Assembly: GCA_016223085.1 (NCBI GenBank)
Contig: JACRPS010000003.1
Coordinates: forward strand, 598,045 to 662,044
DNA length: 64,000 bases
Direction: 5' to 3'
DNA from: Chloroflexota bacterium
GTDB taxonomy: Bacteria; Chloroflexota; Anaerolineae; Aggregatilineales; Phototrophicaceae
Part shown: in pieces, positions 1 through 7,001 of the stretch
How positions within the stretch are numbered: position 1 is the first letter of the stretch
Layout of the letters: every line of letters starts with the position of its first letter
Translations under genes and position numbers: made by a program
The notes under the pieces: model-generated
Database searches by the model: none
Told to the model about the DNA's origin: nothing
The model's input: the letters and a program-made list of their open reading frames with translations, nothing else

Positions 1-1
1 T

Positions 2-29
2 GTAGGGACACGATATATCGTGTCCCTAC
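2..29. repeat. GTAGGG palindrome, copy 1
   Basis: This is a perfect 28-nt palindrome. Arm GTAGGGACACGATA is followed directly by its reverse complement. It belongs to the interspersed GTAGGG...CCCTAC family found about 23 times in this window; the inner arm here is of the ACACGATA class. Confidence 0.9.
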
Positions 30-45
30 GAACATCTGATACACG

Positions 46-83
46 AAATCCCGGTTTGCGCCCGCGCAGCCGGGATTTTTGTT
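46..83 (+). terminator. Rho-independent terminator of an upstream gene
   Basis: The stem AAATCCCGG / CCGGGATTT (9 bp, loop of 15 nt) is followed by TTGTT. The gene it ends would lie to the left of the window. Confidence 0.7.
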
Positions 84-102
84 AAGCAGATCGGGCGGTT
101 GA

Positions 103-111
103 TGTTATAAT
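103..111 (+). promoter_or_regulatory. Extended -10 promoter for the merR-dprA pair
   Basis: The sequence TGTTATAAT is an extended -10 (TG-N-TATAAT), 37 nt before the first start codon. No good -35 is visible at 16-18 nt spacing, which fits extended -10 promoters. Confidence 0.55.
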
Positions 112-147
112 GAGCCGAAGGGGACTTGACACAGCGGAAACGACTTC

Positions 148-765
148 ATGAGCGAACCAGAGTGGATTAGCTTACGGCACGCGGCGGAAATCCTGGGGGT
201 ACATCCGGCGACGGTGCGGAACTGGGCCGATAAAGGCAACCTGCCCTCGCGCCGCACTCCCGGCGGCCACCGGCGTTTTCGTAAAGCCGATCTGCTGCAC
301 TACGCCGAAACCCAGGGCGAACTGCAACCGCTGGAAGTGCAGGTCATTATCCAGAGCGCGCTCGGACAGGCGCGGATGCAGGTCAGCGGCGGCAACCTGG
401 TTGACCAGCGCTGGTACGCCGGCATGAGCGAGGCTACACGCGGGCGGATGCGCGAAAAGGGTGTCCGCACGCTGGAACTGATTCGCAGCTACCTGGCGCA
501 GAGCGCGCCGGACAGCCTGCTGCAATCGGCGGTTGATCTGGGCAAGGACTATGCCGTGTTCCTGACGCAGGACGGGCTGGCACTGCCGGATGCCGTGCGC
601 GGCTTCCTGTACTTCACCGATTTTGTCATCAATTCCGTGCTCACCTGGTCGGAGATCACCCCCACGCGCAATTCGCCCGCCGAATGGGTAACGCTGCTGC
701 GCCAGGTGAACACGTTTGTGCATACCATGCTGCTTTCGATTGTTGAGTACTATCACGCCGAATGA
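148..765 (+). CDS. MerR-type helix-turn-helix regulator with C-terminal helical domain
   Basis: A probable DNA-binding regulator of 205 aa. Residues 5-52 form a MerR/BldC/excisionase-type winged helix, with ISLRHAAEILGVHPATVRNW followed by the wing GGHRRFR. The remainder (about 60-205) is helical, with REKGVRTLELIRSYL and GLALPDAVRGFLYF segments. It resembles the RsbRD-N-type sensory domains often fused to such helix-turn-helix parts; that link is a weak inference. Its stop overlaps the dprA start (ATGA), so the two are translationally coupled. Targets cannot be read from the sequence. Confidence 0.8.
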   Translation: MSEPEWISLRHAAEILGVHPATVRNWADKGNLPSRRTPGGHRRFRKADLLHYAETQGELQPLEVQVIIQSALGQARMQVSGGNLVDQRWYAGMSEATRGRMREKGVRTLELIRSYLAQSAPDSLLQSAVDLGKDYAVFLTQDGLALPDAVRGFLYFTDFVINSVLTWSEITPTRNSPAEWVTLLRQVNTFVHTMLLSIVEYYHAE

Positions 766-1601
766 CCGACGCCGCCTGGGTGGCGCTCAGCCTGGTCGAA
801 CGGCTGGGCGGTAAGACCCTGCAAGCCCTGATGCAACAGTTTGACAACGACCCCCGTGCGGCGCTGGCCGCCGATGAAACGGCGTTGCGCCGGGTGCGCG
901 GCATCGGCGCGAAGCTGGCGGCGGGCATCCGCGCCGTTGACGTGGCGGCGGTCGAACGTGCTATCCCACGCTGGGAACAGGCCGGCGTGCGCATCGTCAC
1001 CCTGAATGACGAAAGCTATCCCCCTCGCCTACGCGATCTGCCGGACGCGCCACCAACGCTGTTCGTGCGCGGCAACTGGCGGCCTGCCTGGGGCAGCAGC
1101 GCGGCCATCGTCGGCACGCGCGACCCCACGCCGGAATCGCTCCGCCTCGCGCAAAACCTGGCCTCCGAACTGTCCGAACGCGGTTGTCTGATTGTCAGCG
1201 GGCTGGCGCTGGGTGTGGACGCGGCGGCGCATCTGGGTGCGCTGGCCGTGCCGGGCGGCTGCACGCTGGGCGTTTTGGGCTGCGGCGTGCTGGAAGTGTA
1301 TCCCCCGGCGAACCGCCCACTGGCGGAAGCGGTTGCCAGACGCGGCGCGCTGGTGAGCGAGGTACAGCCGTTCGCCGCGCCGAGTGCGTCCAATCTGGTG
1401 GCGCGCAACCGGATTATTACAGGTTTGAGCGACGTGGTGATTGTGGTCGAAACCGAGGCCGACGGCGGCGCGATGCATGCGGCGCGCTTCGCGCTGGCGC
1501 AGGGGCGGCGTTTGTACGCGGTGGATAACGCTGCCAGCGGCAATCGCGTGCTGATCGAAGCGGGCGCGGTGGCGCTGCGGGCGGACGAAATACCTTATTA
1601 A
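762..1601 (+). CDS. dprA: DNA-processing protein DprA (Smf)
   Basis: DprA loads RecA onto incoming single-stranded DNA during natural transformation. The 279-aa protein has an N-terminal helix-hairpin-helix stretch (RRVRGIGAKLAAGI, about 43-56) and the Rossmann-like DprA core, with VGTRDPTPES near 117-126, SGLALGVDAAAH near 146-157, GCGVLEVYPPANRPL and ARNRIITGLSD. It ends soon after the core, so the C-terminal winged helix (DML1-like) of longer homologues such as E. coli DprA is absent; many bacteria have this short form. The start ATG overlaps the previous stop. A word-repeat array follows the stop. Confidence 0.93.
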   Translation: MTDAAWVALSLVERLGGKTLQALMQQFDNDPRAALAADETALRRVRGIGAKLAAGIRAVDVAAVERAIPRWEQAGVRIVTLNDESYPPRLRDLPDAPPTLFVRGNWRPAWGSSAAIVGTRDPTPESLRLAQNLASELSERGCLIVSGLALGVDAAAHLGALAVPGGCTLGVLGCGVLEVYPPANRPLAEAVARRGALVSEVQPFAAPSASNLVARNRIITGLSDVVIVVETEADGGAMHAARFALAQGRRLYAVDNAASGNRVLIEAGAVALRADEIPY

Positions 1602-1608
1602 AAAGCGT

Positions 1609-1665
1609 AACACGGAGACGCAGAGGCGCAGAGGAAAGACTCAACACAAAGCGGCAAAGGCGTTA
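1609..1665. repeat. 8-nt word-repeat array
   Basis: The spacer after dprA reads as consecutive units ACACGGAG, ACGCAGAG, GCGCAGAG, then AAAGACTCAACACAAAG and CGGCAAAG. The AAAGACTCAAC block recurs at both ends of the GxxExxY gene near 21.85 and 22.37 kb. Confidence 0.75.
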
Positions 1666-1683
1666 AGATCAATGTGGTTTTGC

Positions 1684-1740
1684 AGCCTGCTGGAAGCAGG
1701 CTTACCCACCCATTCAGCCGCAGGGCTTCCAGCCTGCGGC
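1684..1740. repeat. Double hairpin spacer repeat
   Basis: Two neighbouring hairpins are present: AGCCTGCT-GGA-AGCAGGCT at 1684-1702 and GCCGCAGG...CCTGCGGC at 1717-1740. The first recurs with a changed loop at 24417-24435. Confidence 0.7.
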
Positions 1741-1776
1741 GAGGACGACAATCAACTTTGATTGAGGACTCCCATC

Positions 1777-3123
1777 ATGACCGATTGGCACTTTCCCCCC
1801 GGCTTCATCTGGGGGACGGCGACCGCTTCCTATCAGATTGAGGGCGCGGTGCACGAGGACGGGCGCGGCGTGAGCATCTGGGACACCTTCTCGCACACGC
1901 CGGGCAAAACGCTCAACGGTGATACCGGCGACGTGGCCTGCGACCACTATCACCGCTGGCCGGAAGACATCGCCATCATGCAGGCGCTCAATCTTAATGG
2001 CTACCGCTTCAGCATCGCCTGGCCGCGCATCTTCCCGCAGGGGCGCGGCGCGGTCAACCAGAAAGGGCTGGACTTCTACAGCCGCCTGGTGGACGGCCTG
2101 CTGGCAGCCGGCATCACGCCGTTTGTCACGCTGTATCACTGGGACTTGCCGCAGGCGCTTCAGGACGAGGGCGGCGGCTGGGCACGGCGCGGCATCGTGG
2201 ACGATTTTGTGAATTACGCCGATGTGGTCAGCCGTGCGCTGGGCGACCGCGTGAAATACTGGACGACCTTCAACGAGATTTTTGTGTTCGCCACGCAGGG
2301 TTATCTCACGGGCGAAATGGCTCCCGGTGCGCCGATTCTCGATCTGGATACGTTTCTGGCGGCGGGGCATCATGCGCTGCTGGCGCATGGCCGCGCTGTG
2401 CCGGTGCTGCGGGCGAACGTACCGGGCGCGCAGGTGGGCATTGTGCATTATACGCAGGCCATTGAAGCCGCCAGCGACGCGCCGGAAGACGTGGCCGCCG
2501 CCCAGCGACTGGACGGCTTCATGAACCGCTGGTATCTCGACCCGATCTACAAGGGTGAATACCCGGCGGACATGCTCAACGGCCTGTATGCCTATTTCCG
2601 GCCACCCATTCAGCCGGGCGATCTGGATGCGATCCGCGCGCCGCTGGATTTTCAGGGCGTGAATTTCTACGAGCGTTCGATTGTCGGCGAAGGCAGCGAC
2701 CTGCCGTTTATCAACATACGTTATGTCCGTCCCGAAGGTGAGTACACGGCGATGGGCTGGCACGTGTATCCGCCGGGGCTGTACGATATGCTCACGCGGA
2801 TTCAGCGGGACTACGCGCCGAAAGCCATTTATGTCACCGAAAACGGCGCGGCTTTTGCCGACGAAATCGCGCCCGATGGCAGCGTACATGACGAACAGCG
2901 TGTGGCCTATCTGCGCGGCTACTTCCAGCAGGCGGCGCGGGCGATTAGCGACGGCGTGCCGTTGAAGGGCTATTTTGTCTGGTCGCTACTGGATAATTTC
3001 GAGTGGGCGCACGGCTATGACAAGCGCTTTGGCGTGGTCTACGTGGATTACCCGACCCAGCGCCGCATTATCAAGGACAGCGGCTATTTTCTGGCGCAGG
3101 TGGCGGCGGGTACTGCAAAATAG
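1777..3123 (+). CDS. Family 1 beta-glucosidase
   Basis: A retaining glycoside hydrolase of family GH1, probably a cytoplasmic beta-glucosidase or beta-galactosidase that splits short beta-linked sugars. The 448-aa length is normal for the family. Visible signatures are FPPGFIWGTATASYQIEGA at the N terminus, the acid/base glutamate in TFNEI (E167), the nucleophile in YVTENG (E355) and SLLDNFEWAHGY near the C terminus. An upstream in-frame TTG at 1762 would swallow the GAGG ribosome site, so ATG 1777 was chosen. No signal peptide and no transporter are adjacent, so the substrate is unclear. Confidence 0.92.
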   Translation: MTDWHFPPGFIWGTATASYQIEGAVHEDGRGVSIWDTFSHTPGKTLNGDTGDVACDHYHRWPEDIAIMQALNLNGYRFSIAWPRIFPQGRGAVNQKGLDFYSRLVDGLLAAGITPFVTLYHWDLPQALQDEGGGWARRGIVDDFVNYADVVSRALGDRVKYWTTFNEIFVFATQGYLTGEMAPGAPILDLDTFLAAGHHALLAHGRAVPVLRANVPGAQVGIVHYTQAIEAASDAPEDVAAAQRLDGFMNRWYLDPIYKGEYPADMLNGLYAYFRPPIQPGDLDAIRAPLDFQGVNFYERSIVGEGSDLPFINIRYVRPEGEYTAMGWHVYPPGLYDMLTRIQRDYAPKAIYVTENGAAFADEIAPDGSVHDEQRVAYLRGYFQQAARAISDGVPLKGYFVWSLLDNFEWAHGYDKRFGVVYVDYPTQRRIIKDSGYFLAQVAAGTAK

Positions 3124-3132
3124 GATTGGATA

Positions 3133-3161
3133 GTAGGGGCGAACTGGCAGTTCGCCCCTAC
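3133..3161. repeat. GTAGGG palindrome, copy 2
   Basis: The arms GTAGGGGCGAACTG / CAGTTCGCCCCTAC surround a single G. The class is CGAACYG. It lies between the beta-glucosidase and a GNAT gene. Confidence 0.9.
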
Positions 3162-3191
3162 CTGCTATCAATACAACGAGGAAAAGTTCTT

Positions 3192-3674
3192 ATGCCTGAC
3201 ATGCTCGTTCGACTGTACACGCTGCCGCCGCTGGAAGCGGAAATCGAAGCCATGCGTGCCGCTGGCGTTGAAATTCGCCGCGCGCTGCCACCGGAGAAAC
3301 ACGTCGTTACGGCCTGGGTACGCCAGCACTTCAGCGCCGGCTGGGCCAGCGAAACCGACATGGCGATGAGCCGTCACCCGGTATCCTGTTTTCTGGCGAC
3401 CGAAAACGGCAGGCTGCTCGGCTTCGCCTGCTACGATGCAACGATCAAGGACTTCTTTGGCCCCACCGGCGTGGACGAAGCGGCGCGCGGGCGCGGTATT
3501 GGCCGCGTGCTGCTGCTGGCCTGCCTGCACGACATGCGGGCGCAGGGGTACGGCTACGCCATCATCGGCGCGGCGGGACCGACCGAGTTCTACAAAAAGG
3601 CCGTCGGCGCGATTGAGATCGAAGACTCGTGGCCGGGCGTGTATCGCGGCCTGCTGACGCTGAACCCGGATTAA
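3192..3674 (+). CDS. GNAT-family N-acetyltransferase
   Basis: An acetyl-CoA-dependent N-acyltransferase of 160 aa; the acceptor is unknown. The acetyl-CoA-binding motif A is clear at about residues 94-108 (VDEAARGRGIGRVLL), followed by an AIIGAAGPTEFYKKAVGA segment typical of motif B. ATG 3192 is preceded by ACGAGGAAAAG. A longer frame would translate the palindromic repeat and lacks a ribosome site. The gene is framed by palindromes at 3133 and 3681. Confidence 0.85.
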   Translation: MPDMLVRLYTLPPLEAEIEAMRAAGVEIRRALPPEKHVVTAWVRQHFSAGWASETDMAMSRHPVSCFLATENGRLLGFACYDATIKDFFGPTGVDEAARGRGIGRVLLLACLHDMRAQGYGYAIIGAAGPTEFYKKAVGAIEIEDSWPGVYRGLLTLNPD

Positions 3675-3680
3675 TCGTTC

Positions 3681-3708
3681 GTAGGGACACGATAGATCGT
3701 GTCCCTCC
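3681..3708. repeat. GTAGGG palindrome, copy 3
   Basis: The left arm is GTAGGGACACGATA; the right end reads CCCTCC instead of CCCTAC. The inner arms remain paired. Confidence 0.8.
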
Positions 3709-3758
3709 ACCTTACCCCTTCAAGTTGATCGCCCCTACCCGCCGTCTCTATCGCCGCG

Positions 3759-3764
3759 TATAAT
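3759..3764 (+). promoter_or_regulatory. Putative -10 box for prfA
   Basis: TATAAT lies 41 nt before the prfA start. No convincing -35 box is visible. Confidence 0.4.
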
Positions 3765-3804
3765 TTAGCCATTCTGTTGACCCCTATTTGATTGAGGCAG
3801 CTTT

Positions 3805-4878
3805 ATGTTAGACAAACTGGCGGGCATCGAGGCGCGGTATGATGAACTCGAACGGCTGATGAGCGACCCGGCGGCGGTTGGCGACTATACGAAGGTAGCC
3901 GAGTACTCCAAAGAACGCGCCGGGCTGGAAGAACTGGTTGAAACCTTCCGCGAGTACAAGCGCCAGACGCAGGAGCTAGAGAGCGCGCGGGAGCTGCTGG
4001 CGGACGAAACCGACGCCGATATGCTGGCGCTGGCACAGGAAGAAATCACCGAACTGGAAGCCAGCACCGCCGAATTGGAAGAAAAACTCAAGCGACTGCT
4101 GGTGCCGAAGGACCCGCGCGACGATAAAAACGTGATTATGGAAATCCGCGCCGGCGCGGGCGGCGACGAAGCCGGGCTGTTCGCCGCCGACCTGTTCCGC
4201 ATGTACAGCTACTACGCGGCCAAGCGCGGCTGGAAAATTGACGTGATCGAGCAGAGCGACACCGGCGTGGGCGGCTTCAAGCAGATCGTGTTTGAGGTTA
4301 AGGGCAAGGGCGCGTACAGCCGGTTGAAGTACGAAAGCGGCGTGCATCGTGTGCAGCGGGTGCCGGAAACCGAGGCACAGGGGCGCATTCATACCAGCAC
4401 TGTTACGGTGGCTGTGCTGGCGGAAATGGACGAGGTGGACGTGCAACTTCGCCCGGAGGACATCCACGAGGAATTTACCCGCTCGGCAGGCGCGGGCGGC
4501 CAGCACGTGCAGAAGAACTCAACGGCGGTGCGGCTGGTACACATCCCAACCGGCATGGTCGTAGAAGTCCAGGACGAGCGCAGCCAGCTTCAAAACCGGA
4601 TGCGCGCGCGGCAGATTCTGCTGGCGCGGCTGTACGAGCAGGAAATGGAAAAGCAGCGCAGTGAGCAGGAAAATGAGCGCCGCAGCCAGGTCGGCACCGG
4701 CGAACGGTCGGAGAAAATCCGCACCTACAACTACCCGCAGAACCGCGTCACCGATCACCGCATCAACGTCAGCAGCTACAACCTGCCCGCTGTGATGGAA
4801 GGCGAACTGGACGAATTTATTGACGAACTCATCACCCGCGATCAGGCCGACCGGCTGGCCGCTGGCGTCGAAGGCTAG
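3805..4878 (+). CDS. prfA: Peptide chain release factor 1
   Basis: RF1 ends translation at UAA and UAG codons by triggering peptidyl-tRNA hydrolysis on the ribosome. The 357-aa protein has an N-terminal coiled-coil region, the P-x-T stop-codon tripeptide as PET (187-189, in HRVQRVPETE) and the catalytic GGQ loop at 231-233. The P-x-T motif and NYPQNRVTDHRI separate it from RF2, which carries SPF. The length is normal. Methyltransferase prmC, a frequent neighbour, is not adjacent here. Confidence 0.97.
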   Translation: MLDKLAGIEARYDELERLMSDPAAVGDYTKVAEYSKERAGLEELVETFREYKRQTQELESARELLADETDADMLALAQEEITELEASTAELEEKLKRLLVPKDPRDDKNVIMEIRAGAGGDEAGLFAADLFRMYSYYAAKRGWKIDVIEQSDTGVGGFKQIVFEVKGKGAYSRLKYESGVHRVQRVPETEAQGRIHTSTVTVAVLAEMDEVDVQLRPEDIHEEFTRSAGAGGQHVQKNSTAVRLVHIPTGMVVEVQDERSQLQNRMRARQILLARLYEQEMEKQRSEQENERRSQVGTGERSEKIRTYNYPQNRVTDHRINVSSYNLPAVMEGELDEFIDELITRDQADRLAAGVEG

Positions 4879-4949
4879 CGGGTTTGTCCGGGGCAGTATT
4901 CTTTTGTCCTGGTGGCGATATCTTCAGGTTGCGTTGGCGCAATTTATTC

Positions 4950-4955
4950 CATAAT
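4950..4955 (+). promoter_or_regulatory. Possible leaderless-transcript -10 box
   Basis: CATAAT ends 6 nt before the ATG at 4962, the spacing expected if transcription starts at or next to the start codon. TTGCGT at 4929 is a possible -35, but the spacing is only 15 nt. Confidence 0.35.
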
Positions 4956-4961
4956 AGGGGT

Positions 4962-5426
4962 ATGGAACTCTATGACCCTCATCGTGTCACCCGGCTGGCT
5001 CTGCTGGTCGAGGAAACCTATGCGCCAGTTATAGCCTGGGCGGTACGCCAGGGCGTCCATTTCCCCTGCGGCCACCTGATGTATCCGATTGACTTTTATA
5101 CCCGGCGGCCTGACAAGCTGTGGGTTCCAGCGCCGGTAGCGATTTTCACCCTGCTCTATCCCGCCGGCAGCCTGTATGAGCTGGATGCGAGCTGGTTTGA
5201 AGGTATCTATCTGCTGACTCGTGATCAGTGGCCCCAGCGCCTGTTTAATCTCGATGTCGTCAAAGCGATCTCAGGCCTGGATACCAGTCTCGCCTACCGG
5301 GGACGGCTTAAGGACCTGGTTGGGGTGGTCATAGACCGCGCCAGTTGGCTGTACGACCGGCGGCGGCCCGGCGCGCTGTCAGCCAGCGAACTGGAACGCC
5401 TGGTCCGACAGGCGCTCCAGCTTTAG
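4962..5426 (+). CDS. Hypothetical protein
   Basis: I do not recognise this 154-aa soluble protein. It is rich in aromatic residues and has no signal peptide or membrane segment. Features include CGHLMYPIDFYTRRPDKLWVP in the first half and a charged helical C terminus with SASELERLVRQALQL. ATG 4962 was preferred to an upstream TTG at 4884 because the extra N terminus would start 5 nt after prfA and cross a promoter-like region. A palindrome follows the stop. Confidence 0.6.
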   Translation: MELYDPHRVTRLALLVEETYAPVIAWAVRQGVHFPCGHLMYPIDFYTRRPDKLWVPAPVAIFTLLYPAGSLYELDASWFEGIYLLTRDQWPQRLFNLDVVKAISGLDTSLAYRGRLKDLVGVVIDRASWLYDRRRPGALSASELERLVRQALQL

Positions 5427-5456
5427 AACCTACCCGTAAACCTCTTTTATTTGTCG

Positions 5457-5484
5457 GTAGGGGCACGGCATGCCGTGCCCCTAC
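5457..5484. repeat. GTAGGG palindrome, copy 4
   Basis: A perfect palindrome with arm GTAGGGGCACGGCA and its complement; class CACGGCATGCCGTG. Confidence 0.9.
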
Positions 5485-5595
5485 GAAGGGTTTATGGATA
5501 GACACTTAGCTTTATTCAGAAGCCACTTGAAAAGGATACAGTTTCCCCGTCAGGGGTACGCGGTTCCATGCCCCGTTAGGTCACGCAGCGATCGA

Positions 5596-6210
5596 CTAGA
5601 ACCACCCCCGCCGCTGGAAGCGTTCTTCCTTCCAGGGATCGCCGGTGTTGTGATAGCCCGCCTGTTCCCAGAAGCCGGGTTTGTCCACCGGGCTGAACTC
5701 CAGCGCGCGCAGGAACTTGGCGCTTTTCCAGAAGTACAGCTTTGGCACCAGCGTCCGCACCGGCCAGCCGTGATCGGGTTCCAGCGGCTTGCTGTCGTAC
5801 TTGTAGGCCAGCAGCACGTCGTCGTCCATCATCGCTTCCAGTGGCGTATTGGTGGTGTAGCCGTATTCGCAGTGGGCGATCACGTACTTCACCGTCGGCT
5901 TCAGGCCAAACAGGTTCACAAAATCGCGGAACAGCACACCCTCCCACACAGTATCAAACTTGCTCCAGCGGGTGACGCAGTGAATGTCGGTCTTCACCAC
6001 CGTCGTTGGCAGGCTGGTGAACTCCGCCCAGTTCCAGCGCATTTCTTTTTCGACTTCGCCAAAGACCCGCAAATCCCACGTGGCAGGGTCAAAATTGGGG
6101 GTTGGGCCGTAGGTCAGGACCGGGAATTTATGGGTTAGCGACTGGCCGGGCGGCAGCCGGCCTTCGCTTTTGATGCGTTCTTCTTCGTTGCGGCGTTTCA
6201 GGAAATCCAA
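5596..6210 (-). CDS. Sulfite-oxidase-like molybdopterin oxidoreductase
   Basis: A 204-aa single-domain member of the molybdopterin-binding (sulfite oxidase/YedY-like) fold. The cysteine in HCVTRWSKFD (C78) matches the one that ligates molybdenum in this superfamily, and TRWS continues the pterin-binding loop. There is no twin-arginine or Sec signal and no dimerisation domain, so it is a short cytoplasmic form with unknown substrate. The start is taken as TTG 6210, which has AAGGAGG 6 nt upstream. An ATG at 6246 lies inside the neighbouring palindrome and has no ribosome site. Confidence 0.85.
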   Translation of the reverse strand: MDFLKRRNEEERIKSEGRLPPGQSLTHKFPVLTYGPTPNFDPATWDLRVFGEVEKEMRWNWAEFTSLPTTVVKTDIHCVTRWSKFDTVWEGVLFRDFVNLFGLKPTVKYVIAHCEYGYTTNTPLEAMMDDDVLLAYKYDSKPLEPDHGWPVRTLVPKLYFWKSAKFLRALEFSPVDKPGFWEQAGYHNTGDPWKEERFQRRGWF

Positions 6211-6236
6211 GTCGCGCCTCCTTGTTAAGGGATGGC

Positions 6237-6265
6237 GTAGGGACATGGTGACGTCATGTCCCTAC
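6237..6265. repeat. GTAGGG palindrome, copy 5
   Basis: The arms GTAGGGACATG / CATGTCCCTAC enclose 7 nt. It lies just upstream of the minus-strand molybdopterin enzyme gene and supplies a spurious upstream ATG. Confidence 0.9.
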
Positions 6266-6344
6266 ACGTTGTTTGTCTGCTATTGTACGATAAGCGCGGT
6301 CAAATGTTACAGGCAGAAGTGATGAGGAAAGGATAAATCTGCCC

Positions 6345-6779
6345 TTAGTTAAACGGATTGGTCAGGAGTTCAATCTGCAGCTTCATCAACCCCAGCGTGA
6401 TCTCATCGCCGTTACGGACAGGATACCGCTGCTCCGGTTTGAGCCACTCACCGTTCAGCCGCGTGCCGTTAGCGCTGTGGTTATCGGCAATCACCACGCG
6501 ATCCCCCTCCAGCGCGATCAGCAGATGCTCGCGGGAAACACCCAGATCACCGGCGTTAAACGCACCCAGATCAATATCCGGGTAAAAGCCTTTTTCAGGA
6601 TAAGCCCGCCCCACGATCATCGTGCCTTCCAGATCAAAAATCATCTGCATCTGAAGCTGGACAATCCGCAGGGCAATCCGCCAGGGGCGCGGCATCCCCA
6701 GATCAATCGCTTTCAGTGCGGGACTGGCCGTATCGGTCGGGCTGGGTTCAGGGCCTAATTTGCGTGTCTCGCCTGCCAT
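6345..6779 (-). CDS. FHA domain protein
   Basis: A small 144-aa protein made mainly of one forkhead-associated domain, which binds phosphothreonine peptides. The FHA core spans about 50-140, with MIVGRAYPEK, the GVSREHLLI serine/histidine pair and the HSANGTRLNG loop. The N-terminal 45 residues look disordered. ATG 6779 has GAGGG 7 nt upstream, unlike the ATG at 6803. It is divergent from the giant signalling regulator at 7002, so a common signalling role is plausible. A second FHA protein is encoded at 51249. Confidence 0.88.
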   Translation of the reverse strand: MAGETRKLGPEPSPTDTASPALKAIDLGMPRPWRIALRIVQLQMQMIFDLEGTMIVGRAYPEKGFYPDIDLGAFNAGDLGVSREHLLIALEGDRVVIADNHSANGTRLNGEWLKPEQRYPVRNGDEITLGLMKLQIELLTNPFN

Positions 6780-6958
6780 CGGACAACCCTCAACTAAACT
6801 CATGAACCGGTAGCATCAGTATATCACGTCCTGGTTGCGAAAAACCATGATAAGCCATTTCCCGTACAATTTTTAGTCATTTTTTTACAAGCGCGCTATA
6901 CGGGTAATACAGACTTCGACGGATAACCATATCCAGGCCAACGGGTTTTTGCGGCTTT

Positions 6959-6967
6959 TGTTATAAT
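6959..6967 (+). promoter_or_regulatory. Extended -10 promoter for the hybrid regulator
   Basis: TGTTATAAT lies 35 nt before the ATG at 7002. It has the same extended -10 form as the promoter at 103-111. Confidence 0.55.
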
Positions 6968-7001
6968 AGGACAGCAAACATACAGGGATGGAAGATTCAC
7001 A

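Noticed and set aside
5470-6138. A 222-codon plus-strand frame opposite the molybdopterin enzyme
   Set aside because: It lies wholly against the minus-strand gene, has no ribosome site and encodes a His/Pro/Arg-rich sequence with no domain character, typical of a shadow frame.
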